The translations under genes were made by a program, and so were the position numbers. Below, piece after piece: positions 23,398-35,231 of a stretch of 64,000 bases of DNA. This DNA comes from Pezizomycotina sp. ARF18. Taxonomy: Eukaryota > Ascomycota. Positions within the stretch are counted from its first letter, which is position 1, and each line of letters begins with the position of its first letter. The DNA lies in the NCBI GenBank assembly GCA_002224055.1, contig AZLU01000019.1, forward strand, positions 61,819 to 125,818. Direction: 5' to 3'. Below the pieces are notes generated by a model. That model was not told the origin of the DNA and did no database searches. It worked only from the letters and a program-made list of their open reading frames with translations.

Positions 23398-25071
23398 ATG
23401 CCGCCTTTTGACGGCGGCATGCTGCTGGGCGGGATGCCGCCGGAGCTATGGAGACAGGTATTCGGTATTGTAAGTGGCGGCGAACCCCTCCCCGCCGTAC
23501 GATCGAGGGGCATAGTACCTCCTCTACTTCCAAACTCATGCCAATCTCAAATGCATACAGTTACAGGAACAAGGAGACACGGAGCGCCTCAAGTGCCTTC
23601 GCAGCGTCAACTCCGCATTCAACAGCGTCGCGTCGGCGCTCCTCTTCCACGAGATCGAAATTGATCTCTCGCTCGGTGCCCACCTAAAACGCGTTAAAGA
23701 CAGTCTGTCGCCCTCAAGCCTTGAACTCTACCGAAAATCACGATTCTTCACGTATCCCCGCAACCTACGCCTGTTATTCTCCGGTCAGGATAACGATTGC
23801 GATCAGAATGAGGCCCACAGGTTGTCACCTCTTTTCTCCCGGGCCTTCTGGACCAATTTTCCAATCTGCGGAGCCTAAGATTCTTAGTCGCCGGCGATGT
23901 TGAACCAATGGTGGACTTGTGGAACGATCGATTAGATGAAATCATGCCCGAAATCGGCAAACTCGTGAGCCATCGTGGCGAAGGCGTGGCCACCTCGGCA
24001 GTATTTAATCCAGCCATGCCGTTTTCGGCCGTGAAGTATTTTGGGAACCTTCGCGAGTTCGATACCACCTGGCAAGGGCGGCTGACTTGCAGGGAGTATC
24101 ACGACATCATTGCGCCAGTTTAGAGAAATCCCCGCTCCTGGAGAAGCTCGCCTTTGTGGACGCGGAGTCTGTATCTGACGAGATTTTCGCGTCTGTGAGG
24201 GAGGATTCTATCCTTCGTTCGCTCAAAATTGTGACTATACATCCAACTTGGAGTTCACTAGGCCGGAGGCTGGGTTCGCTCAAGGAATTAATTATCGAGA
24301 ATGAGCGCCCGACGTCTCTCGAAAGCTTGGACGAAATGTGGAGGTCCTTACGGGACCCTGGCGCGAGGCTCCGGACCCTCGATGTTAATCACTTCTGTGC
24401 GGCCAGCTCGAGTACCTAGAATCCAACCTGAGTAACAACATGAACACTCTCATCCTCCGTATTCCCCCCGTCCCCTCTCCGAAACGCCGCTTGAAGAGGT
24501 CAAAGACCTCTCGGACTTATTCTGGACCCGCTGCCTTCCTAAACTCATCGCCGGCGGCGCTCTTGAGCACTTACACATCTGTCCCGTCCTTCAGGCATTA
24601 AATAGAAATGAGGAGCCTGATTCTACGAAACATCGCAGCTTGTGGTCAATCGGCCCCGACGGTCAACGCCTCCAGAACATTACGACAGCCGGAAACTTGA
24701 AGAAGCTCACGTTAATGGCGAACAACGACGATGCCAGGGAGTACAACGATTCTTCATGGGTGCTGGACGTCTTACCGGCTTTGTCGAAGCTACTCGCGAA
24801 AAGCGAGAAACTGACATGTGCGACTTTGTATGTGGTGTATCATTACGGTACGGTGCAGTGGATGTGGGAACAGGTTGTGCAGTCGGCGGAGAGGATCACT
24901 AGCTTGACCTTGCCGAGCGAGAGCGGAACAATGCGCGATGGTATCACTCTATGTCTTGACCATCGCTTGCGGATGGACCGCGAATATTTAGAGAATATTT
25001 GGCGCTTTGATAATGCTAGTGAATTCGTCTCAAGATCGAATACTTGGGTCGCGATTGATAATAGTTCGTAA
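23398..25071 (+). CDS. F-box/LRR-like protein, family copy A, frameshifted
   Basis: The first exon carries a short F-box-like helix (GMPPELWRQVFGI). It is followed by an intron at 23470-23566 (GTAAGT donor, TTACAG acceptor, phase 0), then LRSVNSAFNSVASALLFHEI and SRFFTYPRNLRLLF, the family's second-exon signature. Leucine-rich, irregular repeats continue (SLEKSPLLEKLAFVDAES, LGSLKELIIENE). Near the end comes LWSIGPDGQRLQNI with KKLTLMANNDDAREYND, which aligns with the W-S-x-x-x-L-x-x-Q-x-x-x-x and LTLM motifs of copies C, D and E. F-box proteins recruit substrates to SCF ubiquitin ligases; that role is inferred from family. At least three single-base frame changes occur (near 23860, 24115 and 24415). 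Confidence 0.7.
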
Positions 25072-25158
25072 TGCAATATAAATGCTAGAAATGTCTGTCT
25101 TATTTATAAGTAATATACGGTCATTGCTTGTCAGTGGTTCGAAAATTCGGTTCTTGTC

Positions 25159-26802
25159 ATGCCTCTCTACCTCACTGTGCCCTGGATCCTTGTCTTCGAG
25201 ATTGCCTGTACGGCTTCGTAAGAAGCTGCAAGAGCCGCGTAGTATCAGATAGTTAGCCTATTTCTAGCCTGGATAACTTCTTGCAAAGCCTCACCGTCAG
25301 CCGAGAGAGATTGCATGCATGTTGGAAAGTCGCGAATTGATGAACCTCCGACTCGTCAACTCGGTATCCCATAGCATCGTCTCACCAATGCTCAGCGAAG
25401 GATTTTATCTCGACATCTTCGATCGCGGGTGGCATCCAGGTCAGGTTAACAAGGACCTTGTATTTTTGGAGGCGTGCCTTAGGAACGTGACCAGAGTGCC
25501 CTCGATAATCTTCGAATACCCGCGGAAATTATATTTCTGTATACCCTTGAATTACTGTACGGACGAGTGCGGGAGGGTGATCTGGCGATGGATATTTTAC
25601 CGAGAAAAATCGCAAAGTTATCGTCGCCGACATCGCGGGTGCGGGAGTTACAAGTTGAACTGGTGAGGAGATATTTTCCAATATGAAGTGGGAAAACCAT
25701 AACGAGAATGATTCGATTCACGCCGTCATCTGGCTGGTCTTAAATGCGCTTTGCTTCACAAGCTTGAAGCTCAGATTACCGTTGACCGTGGATAACGGGC
25801 TCATCGGTGACAAAGCTTCCCGTGTAGCACGGATGCAGACCCTGACACGACTCAAGATAGTCCACGAGGAACAGAAGCGTAGCAGCGAACCGCAAAATAC
25901 GGAGTTAGGCGTAGTGGACCTCGCGCGGATTTTAACCAGTTCTGCAAGTTTAGAGTACCTAATATGCAGAAGCGTCAGGGTGGACTTGGAAGAAGTGTTG
26001 TCAAAAGTGCCCCGGGGCGCTATCAAGAAGCTAGAAAGGCTTGAACTCCAAGGAGACATTCATCCCCGCGGAACGTTCAGAGCGTCGCCGGGAACCCTAT
26101 TACGGATGGATTCTTCAATTATGTCACGTCTAATTCAGGGAGACTATTAAGCTCGCTCCTATTGCTTCTTCCCCATCAAGCCATCTATCCCTATAGCTTC
26201 GTCACTATCGAACAATTGTCAGGAAGATTTTGGCGTCGGGTTTTACCCGAAGTCTCTGGTAATCTCAAGTGGTGCACTCGGACAAATGCCCAATAGAATG
26301 GAACAACTATAGCCCGATCATCGGAGAAAGAACGGAATTTATAAGATTACGGAACATGTCCAGCATGATCGAAAACATCGGCGGGATGTTGCTAAAAACA
26401 TGAAAAGGCTCAGGCTGATAGTAAATGACACAGTCACGACTGAAGATCCCGTTCTGAAAGAAGTAGTAGGCAACATCATCAATATTGCGTCGAGGCGTCC
26501 GAACATACTTTTCTTCTAGGTTGCGAGCATCACGGTAGATTTGGAGTCAACGGAGCCGCACTTGTACATGTCAGTGGTGTGATGAAAGGTTTGTGCCGTC
26601 GACTTCGCGTCGTATGCCGCTAGAGGGAAGAAACGACTCGGATCACCTGGATTGCTTTACAATAGTCCTGACCGTTAATGACTTGGAGAAGGCGGCGGAT
26701 ACACCGGGTATTGTATTTCGACAGCTTCTATCTATCAAGACAGGACATTACGGTATGTTAAGAGACGACGTGAGTGGGAAACTAAGAGGGATCGGGAATT
26801 AG
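25159..26802 (+). CDS. F-box/LRR-like protein, family copy B, frameshifted
   Basis: A short first exon reads MPLYLTVPWILVFEIACTAS, an F-box-like helix pair, and stops at a GTAAGA donor, the same architecture as copy A. After an intron ending about 25300 (CGTCAG), exon 2 gives MNLRLVNSVSHSIVSPML and FEYPRKLYFCIPL, matching the N-x-V/L-N-S/A-V-x-S and FxYPRxL signatures of the family. LRR-like stretches follow (ASLEYLICRSVRVDLEEVL, AIKKLERLELQGD). It sits in the same orientation right behind copy A with under 100 bases between, suggesting tandem duplication followed by divergence. Several frame changes are present and the C-terminus is poorly defined. Confidence 0.55.
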
Positions 26803-28218
26803 GGTCGCGCAGATTGAGGATACGCAAACAGTCACGAGGGGTCCGTTTCAAGACCGCACTGCGCCGGATTGAGAATATGCAACATAGTGCCTACTATATT
26901 ATAAGCCCTCATACCTTGTTCCGTACCCCCAAATGCTCTACAAGGCTTCCCTGTATTATAGCTTATATAGTATATATTCATTTATCCATTCAATTATTAT
27001 AGTATCTTAGGCTACAAGCTTTACTATTGGATATTTATTCAGCTCCCAAGGCTCATCAGAGCAGTTGATACAGGCTTCTGGCTACCCCCTTCATAGCTGA
27101 GGCCTTTTGTTGGTATATCCACGATTCTGAAACGTATTTCTTAAATTACAGCATCCCTACGCCGCCGCACCGTTCGCACTATCCTCGCCGCACTGTAAAT
27201 AACGACCCAGAATAATCCAAGGTGCTCTATCCACTTACGAAAGGGTTGTATATCTCCCTGGAAGCTGTTTTATTACTACTTTTACTCTCTTAGATACCGA
27301 AACAATATATTTAAGAACGATCGTTACGCGCGTTTAGCCTCGACACCATCCCGTAGTATTCCACCTATTTCTTGATACAATTCCTCGTTTGCAGTAGTCC
27401 AGGAGGGACAATTTCTGTAGAAATGCCTCTTGAGATGCTTCTGAGAACGAGTGCACTTTAGCGGGATTTATATTCAGGTGTTTTTAGACTCAATGATTAG
27501 GTCTACGGATATACCGAAGTAACTGGTTTGTGTAGGCCCATGAAAAAAAGCAAGGTTAGTTGAACAGTTTTATATTGAGTTCATAAGTCGAATAGAGATT
27601 GGACTCAGTCTTACTAGCATCCTGTAAATGCAATAGTCTAGACTGAAGCCTGTTAAGGACGCTGCAAGGTTTGCCCCAAGAGACGGTAGAGTTGGCATGA
27701 GAGCGTAGGCAATGCCGATTTGAGGATGGGCACGGTTTCTACAAGCGTTTTTCTGTTGAACCCCTGAAATCTACCTCTCTGGGTGAGACTGAGACTCCTG
27801 GCACCTTACAACCTGTCACTGAAGCCTTTCGAATAGACCGGTATTGGTTTCAAGAAAATGAATACCATTATCAATCTGCATCAACGCGTTTTTGCTGTGA
27901 TTTATTTGCCGTAAAGCGTACATATTCTGTATCCGAGTCAAAAGCCACGAAAGAGCGACGTTTGAGAAGAATAACAATATTGAATACTGGTAATAATTCC
28001 AAGCCAGTAGAGAACAGATATCAAGAATGTAACATCGAGAAACGAAACAAGACCCAAAACTAATACTCATCCAACGCTACAAAAAAACTGAACACAACGC
28101 TTAGCTCCACTATTAAAAATCAATCAGAACGACCCTTTATAACCCAAACAACACAATGACACATGCCTTACGTTATAGATAGGCAACCCATTTTATTTGC
28201 TGCTTTGCTCACGAGTTT
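26803..28218. other. Spacer with a possible decayed coding remnant
   Basis: Most of this stretch shows nothing. On the minus strand around 27320-27450 a coherent peptide appears (SQKHLKRHFYRNCPSW, ANEELYQEIGGILRDG), and another shifted frame near 27150-27230 gives YSAARIVRTVRRRRDAVI. They look like pieces of one vanished protein, but I do not recognise the family. Confidence 0.3.
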
Positions 28219-29907
28219 TCAAGCTTCTGCTAGGCTCTTATTCTCAAGACTAATGCGGTCCTTAGACTCTTCGTGGTGTTCGTTGTCAGAGTGTACTGGG
28301 ACACTCTCCGGAAGCTCTATCCTCGCCGCGGTGGCGATGATATCAGTATCACGCGTCCACATCCTGCGCTTTTTTTGTCCGTAGTTTCCGCTCGTGACCA
28401 TTCCAGCCGGGCCGGAAGCATCGCTTCACCCCGTTTCTGGAGAATTGCTTTGTATAACGCGGGGAGGCACGAGATGATCATACTTAGGTCGAGTTCAACA
28501 CTGGTAACCATTAGTAACGATATTTGGTAAGAGAGAAGGGACGAATAAAAGGCGCGTACAAGACCCAGGGATCATGCGCATTGACTGCGTAGGTGAAGTC
28601 TATGCTGGCTAACCAGACGCGCAACATATAGAGCCTGATGATGCCCACGGCGCAGATAAAGGCACCCGCGCCGAACATGCAGAGAACGATAATTTTATCG
28701 CGAGTCCGGAGTTGAAGTTTATAACGGCAGGGATCGGAAGCAAACTAGCGGGCGTAGATTATTTTAGTATAAGGGAGCACCATTCGAAAAAAGAAATATA
28801 AGACTTACAGTATATATACATCTGTTGCGATGTAGAATACGCCGTTTGCGGTGAAGGCCGCCAGGGTGTTGAAGCACTTGGCGGTCAAGAGGTGATTCCA
28901 GTCGTCCACCGGGTTACAGGCAAGCGGGACAGCTACTATAGAATAGGTTGTGACGAGAATTATCCATAGCCCTACAGCCTTTATCCACCATCGATATTTT
29001 TTAGATGGTATCAGGCTGTAGTAGAATGTTATGAAGGTAAACTTGACGAAGCAGTGGCATAAGACGAAGAGAATTTCGTTCGGGAGGAATAACTGAAAAG
29101 GATCGCACGGTGAGTAAACAACAACGAACAGTGTTACAAAAAAAAAAAAAAAAGGACCACGACACAAGTTTAGAATGAGTGTTTACCATATCAAGGTACG
29201 CGACCTGCTTTACCGATAGATCCCAAAAGGTGATAACCAGCGTTGCCTACCAGGATGCCATGTTAACTTATTTTTTTTTTTTTTATTTGTAAACTCGTGG
29301 CCCGATCGTGAACTTACCAAAATGCGGAACTTTTGGCAAAGAAAAAAAAACATTAGCAAAGATTGCAGAGTATTTTAGAACCTGTATCACTCGGGCAAAG
29401 ACTTACTAGCTTCAAGCATATTCGAAACCGTGAGACCGGTAACGAAGGCCTAATATCGCAGTCCGGGACGTCAGTGTGAATTCCAAGGATATAGCAGAAC
29501 AAAACCGAACCTGGCCTGGGTAATACATACCATCGCGACGATCGCAGTCCAGTCTTCAACTCTGATTTGTTTCGTATAATACTTCCTGATGTACACCTGG
29601 TCGCTACGAAAATGATAGCGACCAGGGTGACGATACCGTAGGCAACGGCGTGAGACGTCCCATTGCTATTGTGAGGAAGCGTATGCAAAACGGCCTGGAT
29701 AGTCTTCAACGTCTCGAGCGGAGGTTGGCCCGGCGGAAGTAGCGGCGCGATGGAGTCCGTAAAGTTTTCTTCGACGAACTTGTCGATTACCGCGATCATG
29801 GTCATATTGTGATACGACGATGGAGCGAAGACTTCGGTAGCGTAAGCCAGACCGACAGCTTCGTCAATCTCCGCCTGAGTGGGTAAACGGGTTGAGTTTG
29901 AAGCCAT
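28219..29907 (-). CDS. PTH11-like rhodopsin-family integral membrane protein, frameshifted
   Basis: The N-terminal exon begins MASNSTRLPTQAEIDEAVG. It is followed by a membrane segment (AVAYGIVTLVAIIFVATR) and, after a frame change near 29596, the family motif RVEDWTAIVAM. Later exons give FWDLSVKQVAYLDM, EILFVLCHCFVKFTFITFYY, FNTLAAFTANGVFYIATDVY, CMFGAGAFICAVGIIRLYM and ELDLSMIISCLPAL, the ordered transmembrane signatures of fungal PTH11-like receptors. Introns are readable at 28501-28559 and 28745-28808 and another begins after LDM (about 29185, acceptor about 29092). The tail is hydrophilic and acidic (VHSDNEHHEESKDR). PTH11 relatives sense surface or host cues at the plasma membrane; that role is inferred. 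Frame breaks occur near 29596, 29235, 28722 and 28400. Confidence 0.8.
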
Positions 29908-32104
29908 TTTTTCTTATCCACTTCGTAGTTTGGTATTGAACAACGGCGAGAGACCCATAACCGGAGCAAGCTTCGGAACGTTTGTCAGGGAATATGGAGT
30001 AGTTTATGAACTCAAAAATTTTTCCGGACCGCCCGTCGTTTACCCATGTCGTGAATCCTTTGCCGAGAGAACTTCCGTTCTTGTTTTCACGGAATTATCT
30101 GTTTACTGATAATCAGAAGCACTTACGGACCAAATTCCCTGAAACAAAAGTGGGGTATATTCCACTACATCCACAGGAAACGTACGACCCTATAGTTGTA
30201 AAATGTATAGCAAAATAGCTGCCACAATGTCTGCAGGTTCTCAAGAAGCCTTGTCGTGCACAGTCCAGTCCGGTCAAATGACGCAAATTCAGGAACTCCA
30301 TCATGTGCAGACGCCGATGTGGCGTCTGGATTTCTCTGAATACGGCTATAATCCGCGTGGGCAGTCAATAAAAGTATTGTTGTCAGCAAGTCCAAGAAAG
30401 GTATTTAAAGGACGCTTGGACCGGGTCGACGATATATTGATACTTTGCCCTCCACGATCGCTCCACCGCTATCGATAAGCCGGAAATTTAATACTTGGAT
30501 TTGCCTATAATATATCAAAAACAAATTAGCTGAACTTATCACCGGAACCCTGGAAATGTCCATCTTTCATTCCATCTTCCATCACAATATGATAGAACGG
30601 GCATGTTTTCACGAACACGATTATCATGTTTCTCCTCGGAGAGACCTAAATCGCCACTACTTACCGACTTCCAAAGATACGAAAGAACCTAGAAAATGTG
30701 AAAGTCGATACGAATTCCTTCCCCGTTTCCCCCGTCACCCTAGAAGATCATGAAACTTCAAGATTTTCACCTGAGGAGCATCTACCTCGACTTCTCCATC
30801 TTCGGTTAATTCCGCGGTATATACCGTTAGTAGTAGTCGGCTTGGCACTGATGATCCACGGAATAACGGCCACAATTATAAAAGTGCCTGTTCGGCGGGA
30901 GGGGGGCTTGGGCCCCTTCCCCTCGAAGATCGGGCATGTGGAGCAAAGCGATATTACTATCGATTGTGCTTACGACTCCAGAAGCAGTGAAGCACTGATA
31001 CGGTTCCGGGATGTGCCGTGACTGGGCGTCCCTTTGTGACTGTACGGGGAAATTGCATATATCTGAAACGGGAAATATATTTCTCCACTCCGCTCAGAAC
31101 CAGGAATTCGCTTGATCATAGCCCGCGAGCGCCCTTCGTCTGAAAGCGGCAAATTATGGGGATATAATGACCTCACTAAGAGAGCCAAAGGTGGTGTGAT
31201 ATTGGGGGCTTACTTTTGACTCTTGAGAACCCCTTTTCCTTCTCTAAGCGAGCAGGTTATCCTTTCAGTAGTAGGCCCGTAACGGGCATTTAGCGTGGTA
31301 CGATTTTCAATTGCTTACCAAGAGGTGAACACCCACTCGACACTCGGAAAATAGCGAAAGTCCCCTAAAAACCACCTATTAATATTATTATTACAAGGCA
31401 AAAAACAAATTAAAATTAGCCCACGTGCCTTCAACTTTTGGGGCTCCCAAACTACGCCAAGACCCCGGGCCCGTTCTCTCCGGAAGTGTTTTGTCCTTGC
31501 GAAAGCCGAGGAAATTTCCTTAAGTGAACCAATCGTATGGGACACTGATCCGGGACCAAGCAAGGCGATGAGCCTGATTCGCTGGCGCTGAAGGTGTGGG
31601 GTATAAATTATACTTGATACTATATATTTCTAGCTGACCTCCGCTTTGACCCGAAGTATCTTGGTTTTTATAACGAAGGAACCCTATAATATTAAATTAT
31701 AGCTCAGCAAAGTGTGTATTATTATAACTACATAGAGACGATTAATTTGAACTCGCGTTTCGAAATGCGAGAGGCATGGTCGTGTTTTTGACACGGATGA
31801 TATGAAGTTTGGCAACAAAGATCTCTCCCTCACCTCTTCCCCTTTCCTGTCGTTTCTTTTTTCCGTCCTCTTTTCAAATTGTGATCGATATTCACACACC
31901 ACAGCGTTGAATGCCTTATACAGGAGGCGTGTTGTCATCTAGACAAACATTCTTTGCCAATCAGGGTTTAGCACTAAAACTCTAAGTAATGACACACTAG
32001 TGCCTTGTCGCCCCAGATGGCTCCTGTAACTTCATTTGCACTGTGTTATACTGCAGGCACAGTCCGAGATCAATCACAGTACTTCACGCAAGACCGGAGT
32101 CGAA
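29908..32104. other. Intergenic region with weak open frames
   Basis: Nothing here is recognised. A 107-codon frame at 30698-31021 (+) has one possible membrane segment (YIPLVVVGLALMIHGITATI) but no homologue that I recognise. Another at 30203-30478 (+) lacks any motif. The rest, up to the start of copy C, shows no gene. Confidence 0.4.
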
Positions 32105-33732
32105 ATGTATTTCTTCGATCTTCCGCTTGATATCTGGTTTGAAATCATCAAATATGTAATATTTCCTTTGACTTAGCACCTGATTCGTGCATCTTTGATG
32201 GTACCTTTCAACCACTTCCAAGCCTTGCACTAACGCTGCAGTTCTCTGTCGCAGTTTTCCTACGGAGAGTGAAAATCTCTGCCATCGATCAGTTCTCAAT
32301 TCGACAGCCTTGCATCGCAATTATTAACGATTAGCGGGCTGCCGCAGCGAATATGGTTCGAAGTCACAGAATATCTAAGTGCCACTAGGGCTAGCTGCAA
32401 TGCCGAAGGTGGATGCACTTGGAATGCGTCTTATACTCTAACAAAACATATTCTTTTATATCTAGTTACCCCGGGAGGATCTCAAGGCGTCACGATACAT
32501 ACATTCGGCCCTTAACCATGTTGTGTCTCACAGATTATTCGAGACCTGGTGATCGATCTCACCTACTGGCTGCAGACTAGTCAATCGGCCATACCAAATG
32601 TTAACGGAATCCAATAGTACCGGCTCAGATAGTCTGGGTATGGTCAAACGTCCCAGAATATTCGAGAGGACCAAAGACGATTGGAATGCGGAACAAGTCC
32701 TCACGGTCGAAGGAGACCGCCTACGACAAGCCCTTCCAAGGATGAAAAAGCTGAAGACGATCGCTGTATCAGTCGGAGTAGAATGGAGTTTCTCGCAAAA
32801 GCTGAGCAAATTCTTTTCGGTCATATCTCCACAAAGTAGTCACGCTTATATCGCTGTCGAGCTATTTGGACTCGACTGTATAGAAAAGACCGTACTACAT
32901 AGTATCTGGGGTTTGCGATCGTTGTCATTGTGTGGGGAATAGTTACGAGAGGAAGAACTTCCCAGTCTAATTAAGTCAATCACCGCAGCCAAAGCATTTA
33001 AGGGTTGAAATACGACGCCTTCAACTTGAGGATGCACTCAATCGAATTCCCGCAGACTGCGCTCCTAGCTGCCTGCAAGGAATCGAGTTGGTCGGTGCTG
33101 AACCTCCATGGAGCTGCCATAGTCTCAACATGCTGTCTGCGCTGACCAGGCTCTCCGTTATTGTTGACCCTGACGCTTGCGAGTTGCCCCGAGATCAGAC
33201 GAAGGAACCCAACAAGAATGCCGAGATATGGAACTCCCTCCATACGATGAAACGTCCTTTGTCTCCTTTGCGTTTGCAACGCATGGAGACTACGATGCTC
33301 GACTATCTGGGACAACTTGCGCGGGAACTTTACGCACTTTGAGTTTGGAAGTTCCGCATAAGCCGACGGGATCCGCGAGGACAGTTAACGATATGATCCA
33401 GTTTTCCAGAAGGCTTTGGGAGAAGCCCTGCCTCTTATAATGCCAACCTTGGAATCATTACGTATACACCTTTCTCAGCGTTGCTGGCAGTCGAAAAAAG
33501 CCTACAATCCTCTGAGGTAGCGCAGCTTAACAGCCTCTGGTCTATAGAACGGCTATCGGAGCAACTAGAAAGGATCGATCCGAAGAGACTCAAGTTAACA
33601 CTGATGACTTGTGCTAGCGACGACGAGGAGCAGCCTTGGATTCCGACGGCTATGGACACCCTATCTAAGCTCGTCGCGAAGGGCCCGAAATTATATTCAA
33701 TTCTGCTATACGTCGTCCGGAGGAAAAGGTAA
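32105..33732 (+). CDS. F-box/LRR-like protein, family copy C, frameshifted
   Basis: The first residues MYFFDLPLDIWFEIIKYV are a clear F-box helix. Later open pieces carry leucine-rich stretches (RMKKLKTIAVSVGVEW) and the family's C-terminal module: LNSLWSIERLSEQLERIDP, KRLKLTLMTCASDD and LSKLVAKGPKLYSILLYV, which parallels the same module in copies A and D. Stops and frame changes lie between the F-box and the middle region (about 32170-32600), so this copy is more eroded than D. The remainder is in the family order, and no intervening gene is seen. Confidence 0.6.
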
Positions 33733-34794
33733 CTGTAATCAACGTGAACTATCGCAGTAAGTTGAGCTCGCTAAAGCTGGGGTGAGCTCATGGTCCTCAA
33801 TCCATGGTACCCCAACTTTTCCGAGATAGAATCTGGCTAGCGATCGATATTCGGGTCCAGCGGACAGAGGTCAACTTTAGAGATACAACCGGATCTCTTC
33901 GTACAGCGATACCAAAGGTCCCAATGCCGTGCTTTATCCCAAGGGCAACGAGTAGGTAGATCACGATAGAAGGTGCTGGCGCAGATGTATGGTATGATAT
34001 CTAATAATGTAGGATGGGATCGAACTTGTGGATTTGACTACAGAACTAACTAGACTAACTGAGGAATACACGATGCTATATAATGAACTGATGATACTAC
34101 AATCTTGATATAATGTATGCAGTCTGCCTCGACGGCTCGCAGAGCCTTGTCGTCGTAATCTCCTTGACATCTCCAGCTGAGAACTTGATATCTCTAGCTG
34201 AAGTTCCTTGTTCCTCAGCTATACAAGCATCACCTCGATGCCTATAGATTTGTCATGCCTCTTTGGCATGCCAATAGCAGCAGAAGGGTGCAGCTGCCGC
34301 CATGTCGACGACGAAGAGTGGAACCGCCGCAGTTGTATACGCCCGCGTTCGAAGATCTTCGTATGGACCTTTTGGGGTAAGGGTTTCGTGTGCAGCTGCT
34401 TTCGACGGTCAAAGGACGGACAAAGTTCATGGTGACTTTTAAATTTCAACTGAGTGGAGTACTTCCAAAATGTTCAGGCGTAGAATAATCTGGAAAAAAG
34501 AATAAAGCTGAGGAGCCAATAACCCTGACTGATTAGAGGAGAACTTCACGTTAACACTGGTTTTCACGGTGGTTGTGTACAACACGTTTCAAGAGGCATT
34601 GTATCCAAGCTTTGTAAAGGCAGCGTCACTTTTCATCTGTTTTTAAATCTACATTGTTGGGAAACTGGATGCTATCTATCTAAAATACACATATTCTATA
34701 AAATGAGAAAAAAATAATGCCCTTTACACTAAGACCTGGCCGGGGGGCGAGACTGTGTTCTCTTTGATATCCTCAGATATTGTAGTCTGAGCAT
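33733..34794. other. Intergenic spacer
   Basis: No gene is seen in this stretch. The small open frames at 34208-34449 on both strands overlap each other and show no motif. Confidence 0.55.
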
Positions 34795-35231
34795 TTATTT
34801 GAAGCACTCTCCGTTCTCGTAATTGTTCTGGACGGCCCTGTTGATGGAATAGCAGGTCGCGACGTTGTTCTGGACGCACAGGTAGCTTTTCCGCTGGAGT
34901 CCTTCTTGCAGTTGTGGGCGCTCTTGAAGCCCTTGCTCTTGTTGGGGTGGCAGTTGCCTTTGTAGTCGGCCTTGACGCGTTTGATCGGGCGCAGTTGGCG
35001 CAGTGCCTGTGTCGGCGCGGGAGAAGATCTGGTTCTCGTTGAGGCTAGAGTCGACGATGAGGATCGCGTCGTCGTCGTTCTCATCCTCACGCTTCTTCAA
35101 GCTGAGAGCCCCACCAACGTCGTCAGGGTTGCAAGGAGCGCGGCGGGCGAGGGCGTTGGCGCTGGCATCTTCCGCGGGGGCCGCGAAGGCGACAGCGAAG
35201 AGGAAGCGAGAACGAGGGCGGAGAATTTCAT
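34795..35231 (-). CDS. Small secreted cysteine-rich protein (candidate effector), frameshifted
   Basis: The start MKFSALVLA runs, after a one-base frame change near 35204, into FLFAVAFAAPAEDASAN, together a typical cleavable signal peptide. A propeptide-like region has dibasic sites (ALARRAPCNPDD and LSLKKREDEND) that resemble Kex2 processing sites. The C-terminal part, spread over two further frames, has six cysteines in all: APCNP, GNCHPNKSKGFK, HNCKKDSSGKATC, ATCYSI and NGECFK before the TAA stop. Small secreted proteins with even cysteine numbers and Kex2-type sites are common among fungal effectors and antimicrobial peptides; no family is recognised. Three frame changes are needed to connect the pieces. 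Confidence 0.6.
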
